From an uncultured cyanobacterium (GTDB lineage: Bacteria; Cyanobacteriota; Cyanobacteriia; Cyanobacteriales; Geitlerinemataceae), in contig CAKZKB010000650.1 of assembly GCA_937121005.1 (NCBI GenBank), positions 1-5,241 of the forward strand: a DNA stretch of 5,241 nt, read 5' to 3'. Positions 1-5,188 of this stretch are shown here, one piece after another. A model generated the notes under the pieces. It saw nothing but the letters and a program-made list of their open reading frames with translations, did not search any database and was not told where the DNA came from. The position numbers and the translations under genes are program-made. Every line of letters starts with the position of its first letter. The stretch's first letter is position 1.

Positions 1-18
1 TTTTTCCCGGCTATAAGC

Positions 19-35
19 GAGAAACCGGGTTTCTC
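19..35. repeat. Short palindrome (AGAAACC/GGTTTCT type)
   Basis: The sequence shows an 8-bp arm GAGAAACC, one central base and the exact reverse complement GGTTTCTC. From memory, palindromes with this AAACC/GGTTT core are scattered between genes in many filamentous cyanobacteria, so this is probably an interspersed repeat rather than part of a gene. It could also be the stem of a terminator for a gene left of the window, but no T-run follows it on the + strand. Confidence 0.5.
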
Positions 36-70
36 TGTACCACCTGAATGCTTACCGTCAGTTGTACTGA

Positions 71-87
71 GGCGGGCAATGCCCGCC
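71..87. repeat. Short palindrome (GGCGGGC/GCCCGCC), interspersed-repeat type
   Basis: The arms GGCGGGC and GCCCGCC are perfect complements separated by AAT, followed by CTAC. This resembles the common cyanobacterial intergenic hairpin made of a GC-rich stem ending in CCCTAC. The longer element inside tpsA1 (3721-3792) also ends in CCCCTACAG, so the two may belong to related repeat classes. It lies inside the longest possible pth reading frame, which argues that the N-terminal extension of that frame is not real. Confidence 0.5.
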
Positions 88-152
88 CTACGTTTTGGTG
101 GAGCAATTCGATAAAATTAGAGATTGCAGTCCATCTAACACCGCCAGCACCA

Positions 153-755
153 TTGAGCGACTTTTTGCCACAGACGATCGTCGGTTTGGGCAACCCCGGC
201 CCCACCTACGATCGCACGCGACACAACATCGGTTTTGCCATCGCCGATGCTTTAGCCCGATCGCGATCGATCTCCCTCAGCGACACCCGCAAATTTAAGG
301 GGGAGTTTGGCGAAGGACGATCGCCGAATGGGGGCAAACTCCGCATTCTCAAACCCCTCACCTACATGAATCGATCGGGCGAAGCGATCGTCGCCACGAT
401 AAACTGGTATAAATTACCCCCCGAATCGGTGTTAGTGGTTTACGACGACATGGATCTGCCCGTCGGTCGGTTGCGGTTGCGGCTGTCGGGATCGGCGGGG
501 GGTCACAATGGCATGAAATCGGCCATCGCCCATTTAGGAACCCAAGACTTCCCCCGACTGCGGATCGGCATCGGCAAACCTCCCATTAGGGGCGATCGCA
601 CCAACTCCCACGTCTTGGGAAAATTTGCCCCTGACGAAGTGCCAATTATGGCGCGGGTGGTGGATTTGGCCGTTGAGGCGATCGAATTCAGTCTCAAAGA
701 AGGAGTCGAAAAAGCGATGAGCCTTTACAATAATCGCAATGCTGCCGAGTCGTAG
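153..755 (+). CDS. pth: Peptidyl-tRNA hydrolase (bacterial Pth family)
   Basis: Pth cleaves the ester bond of peptidyl-tRNAs that drop off stalled ribosomes and so recycles tRNA in the cytoplasm. Counted from TTG at 153 the protein has 200 residues, normal for the family. The expected signatures are present in order: VGLGNPG with Asn14, TRHNIGF with catalytic His24, LTYMNRSG with Asn73, VYDDMDLP with Asp98, and SAGGHNGMKS with His118 and Asn119. These match E. coli Asn10, His20, Asn68, Asp93, His113 and Asn114. The same frame is open from ATG at 48, giving 235 residues, but those 35 extra residues run through an intergenic-type palindrome (71-87) and have no counterpart in the family, so I prefer 153. 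TTG at 165 is also possible. No convincing Shine-Dalgarno precedes any candidate; a weak -10-like TAAAAT lies at 112-117. Family assignment is very secure; the start is moderately so. Confidence 0.95.
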   Translation: MSDFLPQTIVGLGNPGPTYDRTRHNIGFAIADALARSRSISLSDTRKFKGEFGEGRSPNGGKLRILKPLTYMNRSGEAIVATINWYKLPPESVLVVYDDMDLPVGRLRLRLSGSAGGHNGMKSAIAHLGTQDFPRLRIGIGKPPIRGDRTNSHVLGKFAPDEVPIMARVVDLAVEAIEFSLKEGVEKAMSLYNNRNAAES

Positions 756-794
756 CTGAGGTGGACAACCCCCAAGCGATCGGGCTCGTCGTTC

Positions 795-816
795 GCTTCT
801 GTCTAACTTCAGAAGC
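795..816 (+). other. Small hairpin between pth and the next gene
   Basis: GCTTCTG (795-801) pairs perfectly with CAGAAGC (810-816) across an 8-base loop. No T-run follows, so it is not a standard intrinsic terminator. It directly precedes the heptamer repeats and may be part of the same repeat region. It could slow transcription or protect the pth 3' end, but that is only inference. Confidence 0.3.
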
Positions 817-836
817 ATTGGTCATTGTTCATTGCT
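816..836 (+). repeat. Three tandem heptamers CATTGNT (STRR-like)
   Basis: CATTGGT, CATTGTT and CATTGCT follow each other without a gap and end 6 bases before the start codon of the next gene. Short tandemly repeated repetitive (STRR) heptamers of this sort are known in heterocyst-forming and other filamentous cyanobacteria. With only three imperfect copies, chance is not excluded. Confidence 0.45.
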
Positions 837-842
837 CGTTAG

Positions 843-1103
843 ATGAGTGGCAAACTACCCAAAACAACTGCACAAGTGCGCGTTACCGACCAGTCTTGGC
901 ATCGCGGCGTTCTCGTCGGGGAAGTCACGGCGGGGGATTTTGCGTGGCAGTTCGAGTGGAATTTTCGCCGGGGACGGCTGCAAGTCGTTCCCTCTCACGG
1001 ACGGGCCTTGATCGTGGAACCGTTGGGGCGATTTTTGGAAAAGTGGGACTACCGCTTGGAACCGGGGGGCGACTATTCGTTTACTATTCGCGCCCGGTTT
1101 TAA
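843..1103 (+). CDS. Small conserved cyanobacterial protein, DUF3146-like
   Basis: This encodes an 86-residue soluble protein with no signal peptide, membrane segment or cysteine. Visible blocks are GDFAWQFEWNFRRG (residues 31-44), PSHGRALIVEPLGRFLEKW (about 50-68) and a C-terminal LEPGGDYSFTIRARF. I recall this pattern from the cyanobacteria-restricted family of unknown function DUF3146; I cannot search to confirm. It is rich in aromatic residues with alternating hydrophobic ones, suggesting a small mostly beta fold. The ATG is fixed: the preceding in-frame codon is the stop TAG at 840-842. No clear Shine-Dalgarno is visible, and CATTGNT heptamers occupy its place. It lies 87 bp after pth on the same strand and could share its transcript. 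A longer overlapping frame starting with GTG at 761 has poor composition and is a shadow. No function is assigned. Confidence 0.82.
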   Translation: MSGKLPKTTAQVRVTDQSWHRGVLVGEVTAGDFAWQFEWNFRRGRLQVVPSHGRALIVEPLGRFLEKWDYRLEPGGDYSFTIRARF

Positions 1104-1109
1104 GAACGC

Positions 1110-1131
1110 GATCGGCGACAGCGCACCGATC
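1110..1131 (+). other. Inverted repeat just after the small gene
   Basis: GATCGG (1110-1115) pairs with CCGATC (1126-1131) across a 10-base GC-rich loop, starting 6 bases after the stop codon. The sequence turns sharply AT-rich about 8 bases later. An A-run rather than a T-run follows, so it is not a classic + strand intrinsic terminator. It could stabilise the 3' end of the mRNA. Confidence 0.25.
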
Positions 1132-1160
1132 CCGCCTCGAAAAAAATCTTAAATTTTTAT

Positions 1161-1189
1161 GAAGGACGAGCGTTATTCCTTTCTTTTTT
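1161..1189 (+). terminator. Possible weak intrinsic terminator before tpsA1
   Basis: GAAGGA (1161-1166) can pair with TCCTTT (1177-1182, one G-T pair) across a 10-base loop, followed by C and six Ts (1184-1189). The stem is short and AT-leaning, so it is weak. Its T-run is the start of the duplicated block that recurs at 3951, where a longer stem precedes the same T-run. Confidence 0.3.
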
Positions 1190-1203
1190 ATGCTATATTT
1201 TAT

Positions 1204-1253
1204 ATAATGGAAATATTTGCAAAAATTTTTGAAACAGCCACTATTCTCATTAT
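1204..1253 (+). repeat. Imperfect inverted repeat around the tpsA1 promoter
   Basis: The left arm at 1204-1216 and the right arm at 1241-1253 pair at ten of 13 positions by Watson-Crick, plus one G-T pair and two mismatches. The corresponding element in front of tpsA2 (3972-4021) is a perfect 13-bp inverted repeat with the same spacing. The -35 lies between the arms and the -10 begins in the right arm. It may be an operator, a cruciform or an old repeat element. Confidence 0.5.
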
Positions 1254-1256
1254 AAT
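1229..1256 (+). promoter_or_regulatory. Predicted sigma-70-type promoter of tpsA1
   Basis: TTGAAA (1229-1234) and TATAAT (1251-1256) are separated by 16 bases, close to the bacterial consensus. The same arrangement, TTAGAA-16-TATGAT, occurs at the same distance from the second gene. Transcription would start near 1263, giving a leader of about 135 bases. The call rests on motif match and conservation between the copies; no start site has been measured. Confidence 0.6.
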
Positions 1257-1262
1257 ATAGAA

Positions 1263-1397
1263 TATCACGAAGTCAACCCAAAAGCAACCCCCCTTTTCTA
1301 AAAAAAATTCCCAATTTTGGCTGGTGTTGTGAAAGTAGACAAGAAGCCAAAATCAGCTTACGATCGTACTCGTTACTGAGGTTGCCAAACGCAAAGT
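1263..1397 (+). promoter_or_regulatory. Long conserved 5' leader of tpsA1 with a hairpin
   Basis: The inferred untranslated leader has a C6-T4-C-T-A8 tract (1288-1307). A hairpin follows in which ATTTTGGCT (1314-1322) pairs perfectly with AGCCAAAAT (1345-1353) over a 22-base loop. The stretch 1311-1397 differs at only two of 87 positions from the leader of tpsA2, fewer than the coding sequences do. GAGG at 1378-1381 matches a Shine-Dalgarno core but is 16 bases from the ATG, farther than usual. No known riboswitch class is recognised. Confidence 0.45.
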
Positions 1398-3899
1398 ATG
1401 CGATCGCCTCTTGTTGTTGCCTTTATATTCGGATCGATCGCCGCCTCTCCTGTCGCGGCCCAAATCGTCCCCGATACCAGTTTACCTCAAAACGCGATCG
1501 TCGTTCCCAATGGCAATACGTTTGTCATCGACGGTGGTACGACGGCCGGAACGAATCTGTTTCACAGCTTCTCCGAGTTCTCCGTTCCCACAGGTACAGA
1601 AGCCTTTTTTAACAATGCCACCAGTATCGATAATATCATCACTCGCGTCACCGGGGGCAATATTTCTAACATCGATGGGTTAATTCGTGCCAACGGTAGC
1701 GCTAACTTATTTTTACTCAATCCCAACGGCATCGTATTTGGCGAGAATGCACAATTGGCGATCGGCGGTTCGTTTTTAGGGAGTACCGCCGAGAGTTTGC
1801 AATTTGCTGATGGGTTTGAATTTAGCAGTCTTGCACCGGAAGCGAATCCCATTTTAACGGTATCCGTTCCCGTTGGTTTGCAGATGGGATCGAATTCAGG
1901 CGCGATCGCCTCAGAAGCCAACCTCACCCTCTCCCCAGGGCAAACCCTCTCTTTCATCGGTGGTGAAATTAGTCTCAACGGTGGGGTTCTCCAAGCACCG
2001 GGAGGGCGCGTGGAATTAGTTGCCACCGCCGCTCAAACTTACCCCATTCATGAGGATCCCATTTCCCTAGTCGATCCCGGAAACATTCTGCTGTCAGGGG
2101 GAGCATCCGTCGATGTGAGTGGTGAGGGAGGCGGATCGATCGTTGCGGGAGGCGATCGTCTGGATATGGTCGAGGGCTCCACCTTGCGAGCTAATACGCT
2201 AGGGGCTGGCGATGGCGGCAACATCGATATCCAGGTGCGCCAACTGACTCTCAACGATGGCTCGTTTATCGAAGCCACTGTGGAGGAAACGGGGGTGGGG
2301 ACTGCCATTAATATTCGGGCGACGGACTCCGTAACCATTACGGGGATGGGCTACGCAGACTTGCAACAGCGCTTTGTGGTTGCGGCCCTGTCAGGAACCT
2401 TCCAACCGGGAGACCGGACGGCGGGCCTGTTCGCTAGCGTTTCTGGGGCGGGAACGGCGGGCGACATCACGGTTGAAACAGGCAACTTGCGGTTGGAAAA
2501 TGGAGCCTATATCTCTGCCCCCACATTTGGATCGGGCCCGGGTGGGAACGTGACATTGCGAGCCGATGAAGTCCGGATTGAGGGATCGGCCGTGACGACG
2601 ACAGTGGCTATGGGGGTTACGGGCACCGGCGGGCGGCTCGATGTGGAAGGGCGATCGCTGGTGGCACGCAATGGCGGCTTTTTAAGCACCACGACCCTGG
2701 GATCTGGAAACGGAGGCGATCTGCGCGTTCGCACCTCGGAAACAGTGGATTTGCAAGGTACATCCCTGGACTCGATCGTTCCGACAGGCTCGATCGTCGC
2801 GACAGGCTTGTTCGCCAACTCCATAGTAGGAACAGGAGCGTCTGGTGATATTTCACTTGAAACCGATCGCGTCATTCTGGGCGACGGGGGCGAAATTTTC
2901 ACTGGAAGCGGTGCTGAGCGATCGCAGGCCCAGATTCCTCTTGGGGGGACGGGGGGCGCGATTGATATTGTTGCCCGCGAAAGCATCGAAATTTTCGGAC
3001 AATCGCCCGACGGCACGTTTTCTAGTGGCGTAGGAACAGAAACTTTTAGCAGTGCTGATGCCGGAAACTTGACGATCGTCACGCCCCAACTGGTGTTGCG
3101 TCAAGGTGGCCTCCTCTCGGTGGATAGCAACAATATGGAAAACGGGGGGAAGGCGGGCGACCTATCTGTTAATGCCCCCACGACAATCTACCTGGAAGCT
3201 GAGGGCACAATTGAGGCCCAGACCTTAAGCGGCGACGGCGGAAACATCCGCTTGCAAACATCAGATTTACAATTGCGTCGAGCCAGTCGCATTACGACTA
3301 ATGCGGGGGGGAATGGTGGCAATATCAACATCGATACCGATACCCTCGTGGCATTGGAGAATAGCGATATTACCGCGAATGCTGAGGTGGGTTTTGGCGG
3401 ACGAGTTAGCATTACGTCAACGGGAATTTTCGGGACTCAGTTTCGCGAGTTCTTAACTCCCCAAAGCGATATTACTGCCACGTCCGATCGTGGCGCGGAA
3501 TTTAGCGGCGTGGTAGAAATCAATACCCCCGATATTGATAGTACCTCGGGATTATTTAACCTGCAAACGGAGACGATCGACGCTTCGGCGATCGCTTTCG
3601 ACAGTTGCCGCGACTATGAAGGCAGCGAATTCTACTATACTGGAAACGGTGGCATTCCCGAAAACCCGCGCCAGTTCCTAGAAATACAAATGACGGTTGA
3701 CGATTTAGGCGAAATTGTCCCTGTAGGGGTCAACGGCGTTGACCCTTCCTCGGTAGAAGAACGTCGAGGGCGAATGCCATTCGCCCCTACAGAAACGCTA
3801 ACCGAAGCGACAAGTTGGACGATCGCCCCTAATGGTAAAATTGCGTTGGTGTCGCAAGTGACAACAGCAGCGACATTGCCGCAGCCCGAGTGCGACTAA
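1398..3899 (+). CDS. TpsA-type secreted exoprotein with filamentous-haemagglutinin N-terminal (TPS) domain
   Basis: This 833-residue protein is predicted to cross the inner membrane by Sec and the outer membrane through a TpsB/FhaC-like channel, and to act at the cell surface or outside. A signal peptide spans residues 1-21 with likely cleavage at VAA|Q. The TPS domain covers about 22-165 with NLFHSFSEFSV (53-63) and the NPNGI signature at 108-112. Residues about 165-735 are glycine-rich repeats of the type GxGGNIxI...LxLxxGxxI, typical of a right-handed beta-helix. The C-terminal part has FDSCRDYEGSEFYYTGNGGIP, seen in many cyanobacterial TpsA proteins, and ends in PQPECD. The only two cysteines are Cys737 and Cys832. 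Residues 775-798 are encoded by a palindromic repeat element (3721-3792). The ATG is the only usable start because in-frame TGA lies at 1377; its G is the first base of a HIP1 octamer. Adhesion is likely but ligand and exact role are unknown. Confidence 0.92.
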   Translation: MRSPLVVAFIFGSIAASPVAAQIVPDTSLPQNAIVVPNGNTFVIDGGTTAGTNLFHSFSEFSVPTGTEAFFNNATSIDNIITRVTGGNISNIDGLIRANGSANLFLLNPNGIVFGENAQLAIGGSFLGSTAESLQFADGFEFSSLAPEANPILTVSVPVGLQMGSNSGAIASEANLTLSPGQTLSFIGGEISLNGGVLQAPGGRVELVATAAQTYPIHEDPISLVDPGNILLSGGASVDVSGEGGGSIVAGGDRLDMVEGSTLRANTLGAGDGGNIDIQVRQLTLNDGSFIEATVEETGVGTAINIRATDSVTITGMGYADLQQRFVVAALSGTFQPGDRTAGLFASVSGAGTAGDITVETGNLRLENGAYISAPTFGSGPGGNVTLRADEVRIEGSAVTTTVAMGVTGTGGRLDVEGRSLVARNGGFLSTTTLGSGNGGDLRVRTSETVDLQGTSLDSIVPTGSIVATGLFANSIVGTGASGDISLETDRVILGDGGEIFTGSGAERSQAQIPLGGTGGAIDIVARESIEIFGQSPDGTFSSGVGTETFSSADAGNLTIVTPQLVLRQGGLLSVDSNNMENGGKAGDLSVNAPTTIYLEAEGTIEAQTLSGDGGNIRLQTSDLQLRRASRITTNAGGNGGNINIDTDTLVALENSDITANAEVGFGGRVSITSTGIFGTQFREFLTPQSDITATSDRGAEFSGVVEINTPDIDSTSGLFNLQTETIDASAIAFDSCRDYEGSEFYYTGNGGIPENPRQFLEIQMTVDDLGEIVPVGVNGVDPSSVEERRGRMPFAPTETLTEATSWTIAPNGKIALVSQVTTAATLPQPECD
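3721..3792. repeat. 72-bp palindromic interspersed element inside tpsA1
   Basis: The element is bounded by perfect 9-bp inverted ends, CTGTAGGGG (3721-3729) and CCCCTACAG (3784-3792). Inside are two 19-bp palindromes, 3727-3745 (GGGTCAACG/CGTTGACCC) and 3768-3786 (GGGCGAATG/CATTCGCCC), joined by a 22-base spacer. The form and the GTAGGGG ends resemble small non-autonomous repeats found between genes in cyanobacteria. Its length is a multiple of three and it is open in the tpsA1 frame, adding exactly 24 residues (775-798) between the two cysteines. No clear target-site duplication is visible. Confidence 0.8.
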
Positions 3900-3957
3900 A
3901 AAGGCAATCGCGGATTTTTAAGATTTGTAAAGAATGGGGTTTAGGGATTGCTTTTTT
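3898..3957 (+). terminator. Possible intrinsic terminator of tpsA1 (long loop)
   Basis: GCAATC (3904-3909) pairs with GATTGC (3946-3951). With a G-T pair, an A-run before the left arm can also pair with the T-run after the right arm, giving about 12 paired positions and six Ts at 3952-3957. The loop of 36 bases is unusually long, so efficiency is doubtful. It begins at the stop codon of tpsA1, the expected place. Confidence 0.45.
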
Positions 3958-3971
3958 ATGATATATTTTAG

Positions 3972-4021
3972 ATAATGGGAATAGTTGCAAAAAATTTTAG
4001 AACAGCTACTATTCCCATTAT
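3972..4021 (+). repeat. Perfect 13-bp inverted repeat around the tpsA2 promoter
   Basis: ATAATGGGAATAG (3972-3984) and CTATTCCCATTAT (4009-4021) are exact reverse complements with 24 bases between them. Pairing can extend inward (T-A, a T-T mismatch, then G-C and C-G). The -35 lies in the spacer and the -10 overlaps the right arm. Possible roles are a binding site for a dimeric regulator, a cruciform, or the remains of a small mobile element. Confidence 0.65.
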
Positions 4022-4024
4022 GAT
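3997..4024 (+). promoter_or_regulatory. Predicted sigma-70-type promoter of tpsA2
   Basis: TTAGAA (3997-4002) and TATGAT (4019-4024) are 16 bases apart, exactly where the better TTGAAA/TATAAT pair lies in front of tpsA1. Both boxes are further from consensus here, so if both are active the second should be weaker, unless the perfect inverted repeat overlapping it recruits an activator. Confidence 0.5.
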
Positions 4025-4030
4025 ATAGAA

Positions 4031-4165
4031 TATCACGAAGTCAACCCCAAAGGCAACTCTTTTTTCTAAAAAAATTTCCCAATTTTGACTGGTGTTGTGA
4101 AAGTAGACAAGAAGCCAAAATCAGCTTACGATCGTACTCGTTACTGAGGTTGCCAAACGCGAAGT
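4031..4165 (+). promoter_or_regulatory. Conserved 5' leader of tpsA2
   Basis: This leader has the same length as that of tpsA1. It differs mainly in the pyrimidine/A tract (T6 rather than C6-T4) and is otherwise almost identical. One of its two differences in the last 87 bases changes the hairpin arm to ATTTTGACT, creating an A-C mismatch with the unchanged AGCCAAAAT arm. GAGG is at 4146-4149, again 16 bases from the ATG. Confidence 0.45.
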
Positions 4166-5188
4166 ATGCGATCGCCTACCGTTGTTGCCTTTATATTTGG
4201 ATCGATCGCCGCCTCTCCTGTCGCGGCCCAAATCGTCCCCGATACGAGTTTACCCCAAAACGCGATCGTCGCCCCCAATGGCAGCATTTTTGTCATTGAC
4301 GGTGGAACCGCTTCTGGGGCCAATTTATTCCATAGCTTCTCCGAGTTTTCCGTGCCGACAGGGACAGAGGCATATTTTAACAATGCTGTCAGTATTAACA
4401 ATATTATCACTCGCGTCACGGGTGAGAATATTTCTACCATCGACGGGTTGATTCGTGCCAACGGAACCGCCAGCCTATTTTTACTGAATCCCAACGGTAT
4501 TGTATTTGGAGAAAACGCCCGCCTCGACATTGGTGGGTCATTTTTTGCCAGTAGTTCCGAAAGTTGGCAATTTGCCGACGGTAGCGAATTTTCGGCCACT
4601 GAAAGCATCACAAATCCTTTACTAACCGTTAGCGTCCCTATTGGTTTGCAACTGGGGGATCCCTATACTGGAACTGTTGAAAATCGAGGCAACTTAAGCG
4701 TCAATCCCGGACAAAACTTAGGAATAGGTGGCTTCAATATCAGCAATAGCGGTCAGTTGAGCGCCCCAGGGGGAACGGTACAACTGGTAGCTAACGAGAT
4801 CGAGACCAGTGCATTAAATAACGTCAATCTCGGAGAAATTCTCACCAGTGGCGATCTGCTACTGCAAGGAAATAATAACGTTCGCATCGACAGCGATATT
4901 ACTGGAGGAACGGGTAACCTCACCTTAGAATCGGGACGTGGGGGACGAATTGCCGAAAATCGGGCGATTGTATTAGAAGGTGGGGATTTTAGTGCCATTC
5001 TGAATAGCGAAAATGCCCGCGCCATCGGACGAGATGTGGAAGCGCCCGTCTTGTTTGTCGGCGGACAAATTGCCACTAATGGCGGGAACGTTCGCATCGA
5101 ACCGGGTCGTTTTGGAGGAGAAGCGATCGTTTGGGTTGGCCGAGGTAAAATTACACTTGAATTGGTTTGGGATTGCGTAAATTTTTGA
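4166..5188 (+). CDS. Second TpsA-type exoprotein with TPS domain, probably truncated
   Basis: The reading frame has 340 codons. The signal peptide (1-21, VAA|Q) and TPS domain (22-165, NPNGI at 108-112) are about 85% identical to tpsA1 over the first 143 residues. The next part, to about residue 320, has TPS-extension features (SAPGGTVQLVA near 200) and then beta-helix-like text (ILTSGDLLLQGNNNVRIDSD, NLTLESGRGGRI) that is not like tpsA1. After GGEAIV (317-322) the pattern stops and a short tail rich in W, V and K runs to TGA; base composition becomes AT-rich at the same point. It lacks the SCRDYEGSEF-type C-terminal segment of tpsA1. The likeliest reading is a gene cut by a rearrangement or insertion near 5130, so it may be a pseudogene or silent copy. 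A genuinely short TPS protein is the alternative. ATG chosen by identity with tpsA1; it also overlaps a HIP1 site. Confidence 0.75.
   Translation: MRSPTVVAFIFGSIAASPVAAQIVPDTSLPQNAIVAPNGSIFVIDGGTASGANLFHSFSEFSVPTGTEAYFNNAVSINNIITRVTGENISTIDGLIRANGTASLFLLNPNGIVFGENARLDIGGSFFASSSESWQFADGSEFSATESITNPLLTVSVPIGLQLGDPYTGTVENRGNLSVNPGQNLGIGGFNISNSGQLSAPGGTVQLVANEIETSALNNVNLGEILTSGDLLLQGNNNVRIDSDITGGTGNLTLESGRGGRIAENRAIVLEGGDFSAILNSENARAIGRDVEAPVLFVGGQIATNGGNVRIEPGRFGGEAIVWVGRGKITLELVWDCVNF

Larger units (their letters stand above)
1183..1889 (+). repeat. Direct repeat, copy 1 (promoter + leader + signal peptide + TPS domain)
   Basis: This block aligns without any gap to 3951-4657, a constant offset of 2768 bp. 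It begins at CTTTTTTATG, before which the two flanks are unrelated, and fades after codon 164 of each gene. By hand count there are about 10 differences in the first 78 bases, clustered changes in a C/T/A tract, and only 2 in the last 87 bases before the ATG. In the coding part about 85% of the first 143 residues agree. This is a duplication of a gene 5' end or of a whole gene whose 3' part later diverged. Confidence 0.92.
3951..4657 (+). repeat. Direct repeat, copy 2 (promoter + leader + signal peptide + TPS domain)
   Basis: This is the partner of 1183-1889, collinear and without gaps. The left boundary falls on the last stem base and T-run of the terminator-like hairpin after tpsA1. Past codon 164 of tpsA2 the two proteins differ in length and sequence and only the generic TPS/beta-helix pattern remains. 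Recombination between the copies would remove 2768 bp and leave one hybrid gene. Confidence 0.92.

Noticed and set aside
1..29. CCCGG...CCGGG as a terminator of a gene left of the window
   Set aside because: The stem is only 5 bp with a 14-base loop, overlaps the better palindrome 19-35, and has no T-run after it on the + strand.
761..1162. 133-residue + strand frame from GTG overlapping the small gene
   Set aside because: It overlaps the whole 86-residue gene in another frame, has a low-complexity arginine/serine-rich translation typical of a shadow, and shows no family motif.
1183..1260. Miniature transposon carrying the promoter
   Set aside because: The inverted repeat looks element-like, but homology between copies continues without break into leader and coding sequence and there is no target duplication, so gene duplication explains it better.
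1562..3412. Several long - strand frames opposite tpsA1
   Set aside because: They are open because of the GC-rich repetitive coding sequence on the + strand; translations are proline/serine-rich and motif-free. The similar frame opposite tpsA2 (4141-4611) is the same shadow of the duplicated TPS domain.
2180..3420. CRISPR-like or long tandem DNA repeat in the glycine-rich part of tpsA1
   Set aside because: The periodicity is at the protein level (beta-helix turns); DNA units differ in length and sequence with no constant repeat/spacer pattern.
1398..3899. TpsB transporter or other secretion partner in the window
   Set aside because: No POTRA or beta-barrel-like protein is encoded on either strand; the partner must lie elsewhere.
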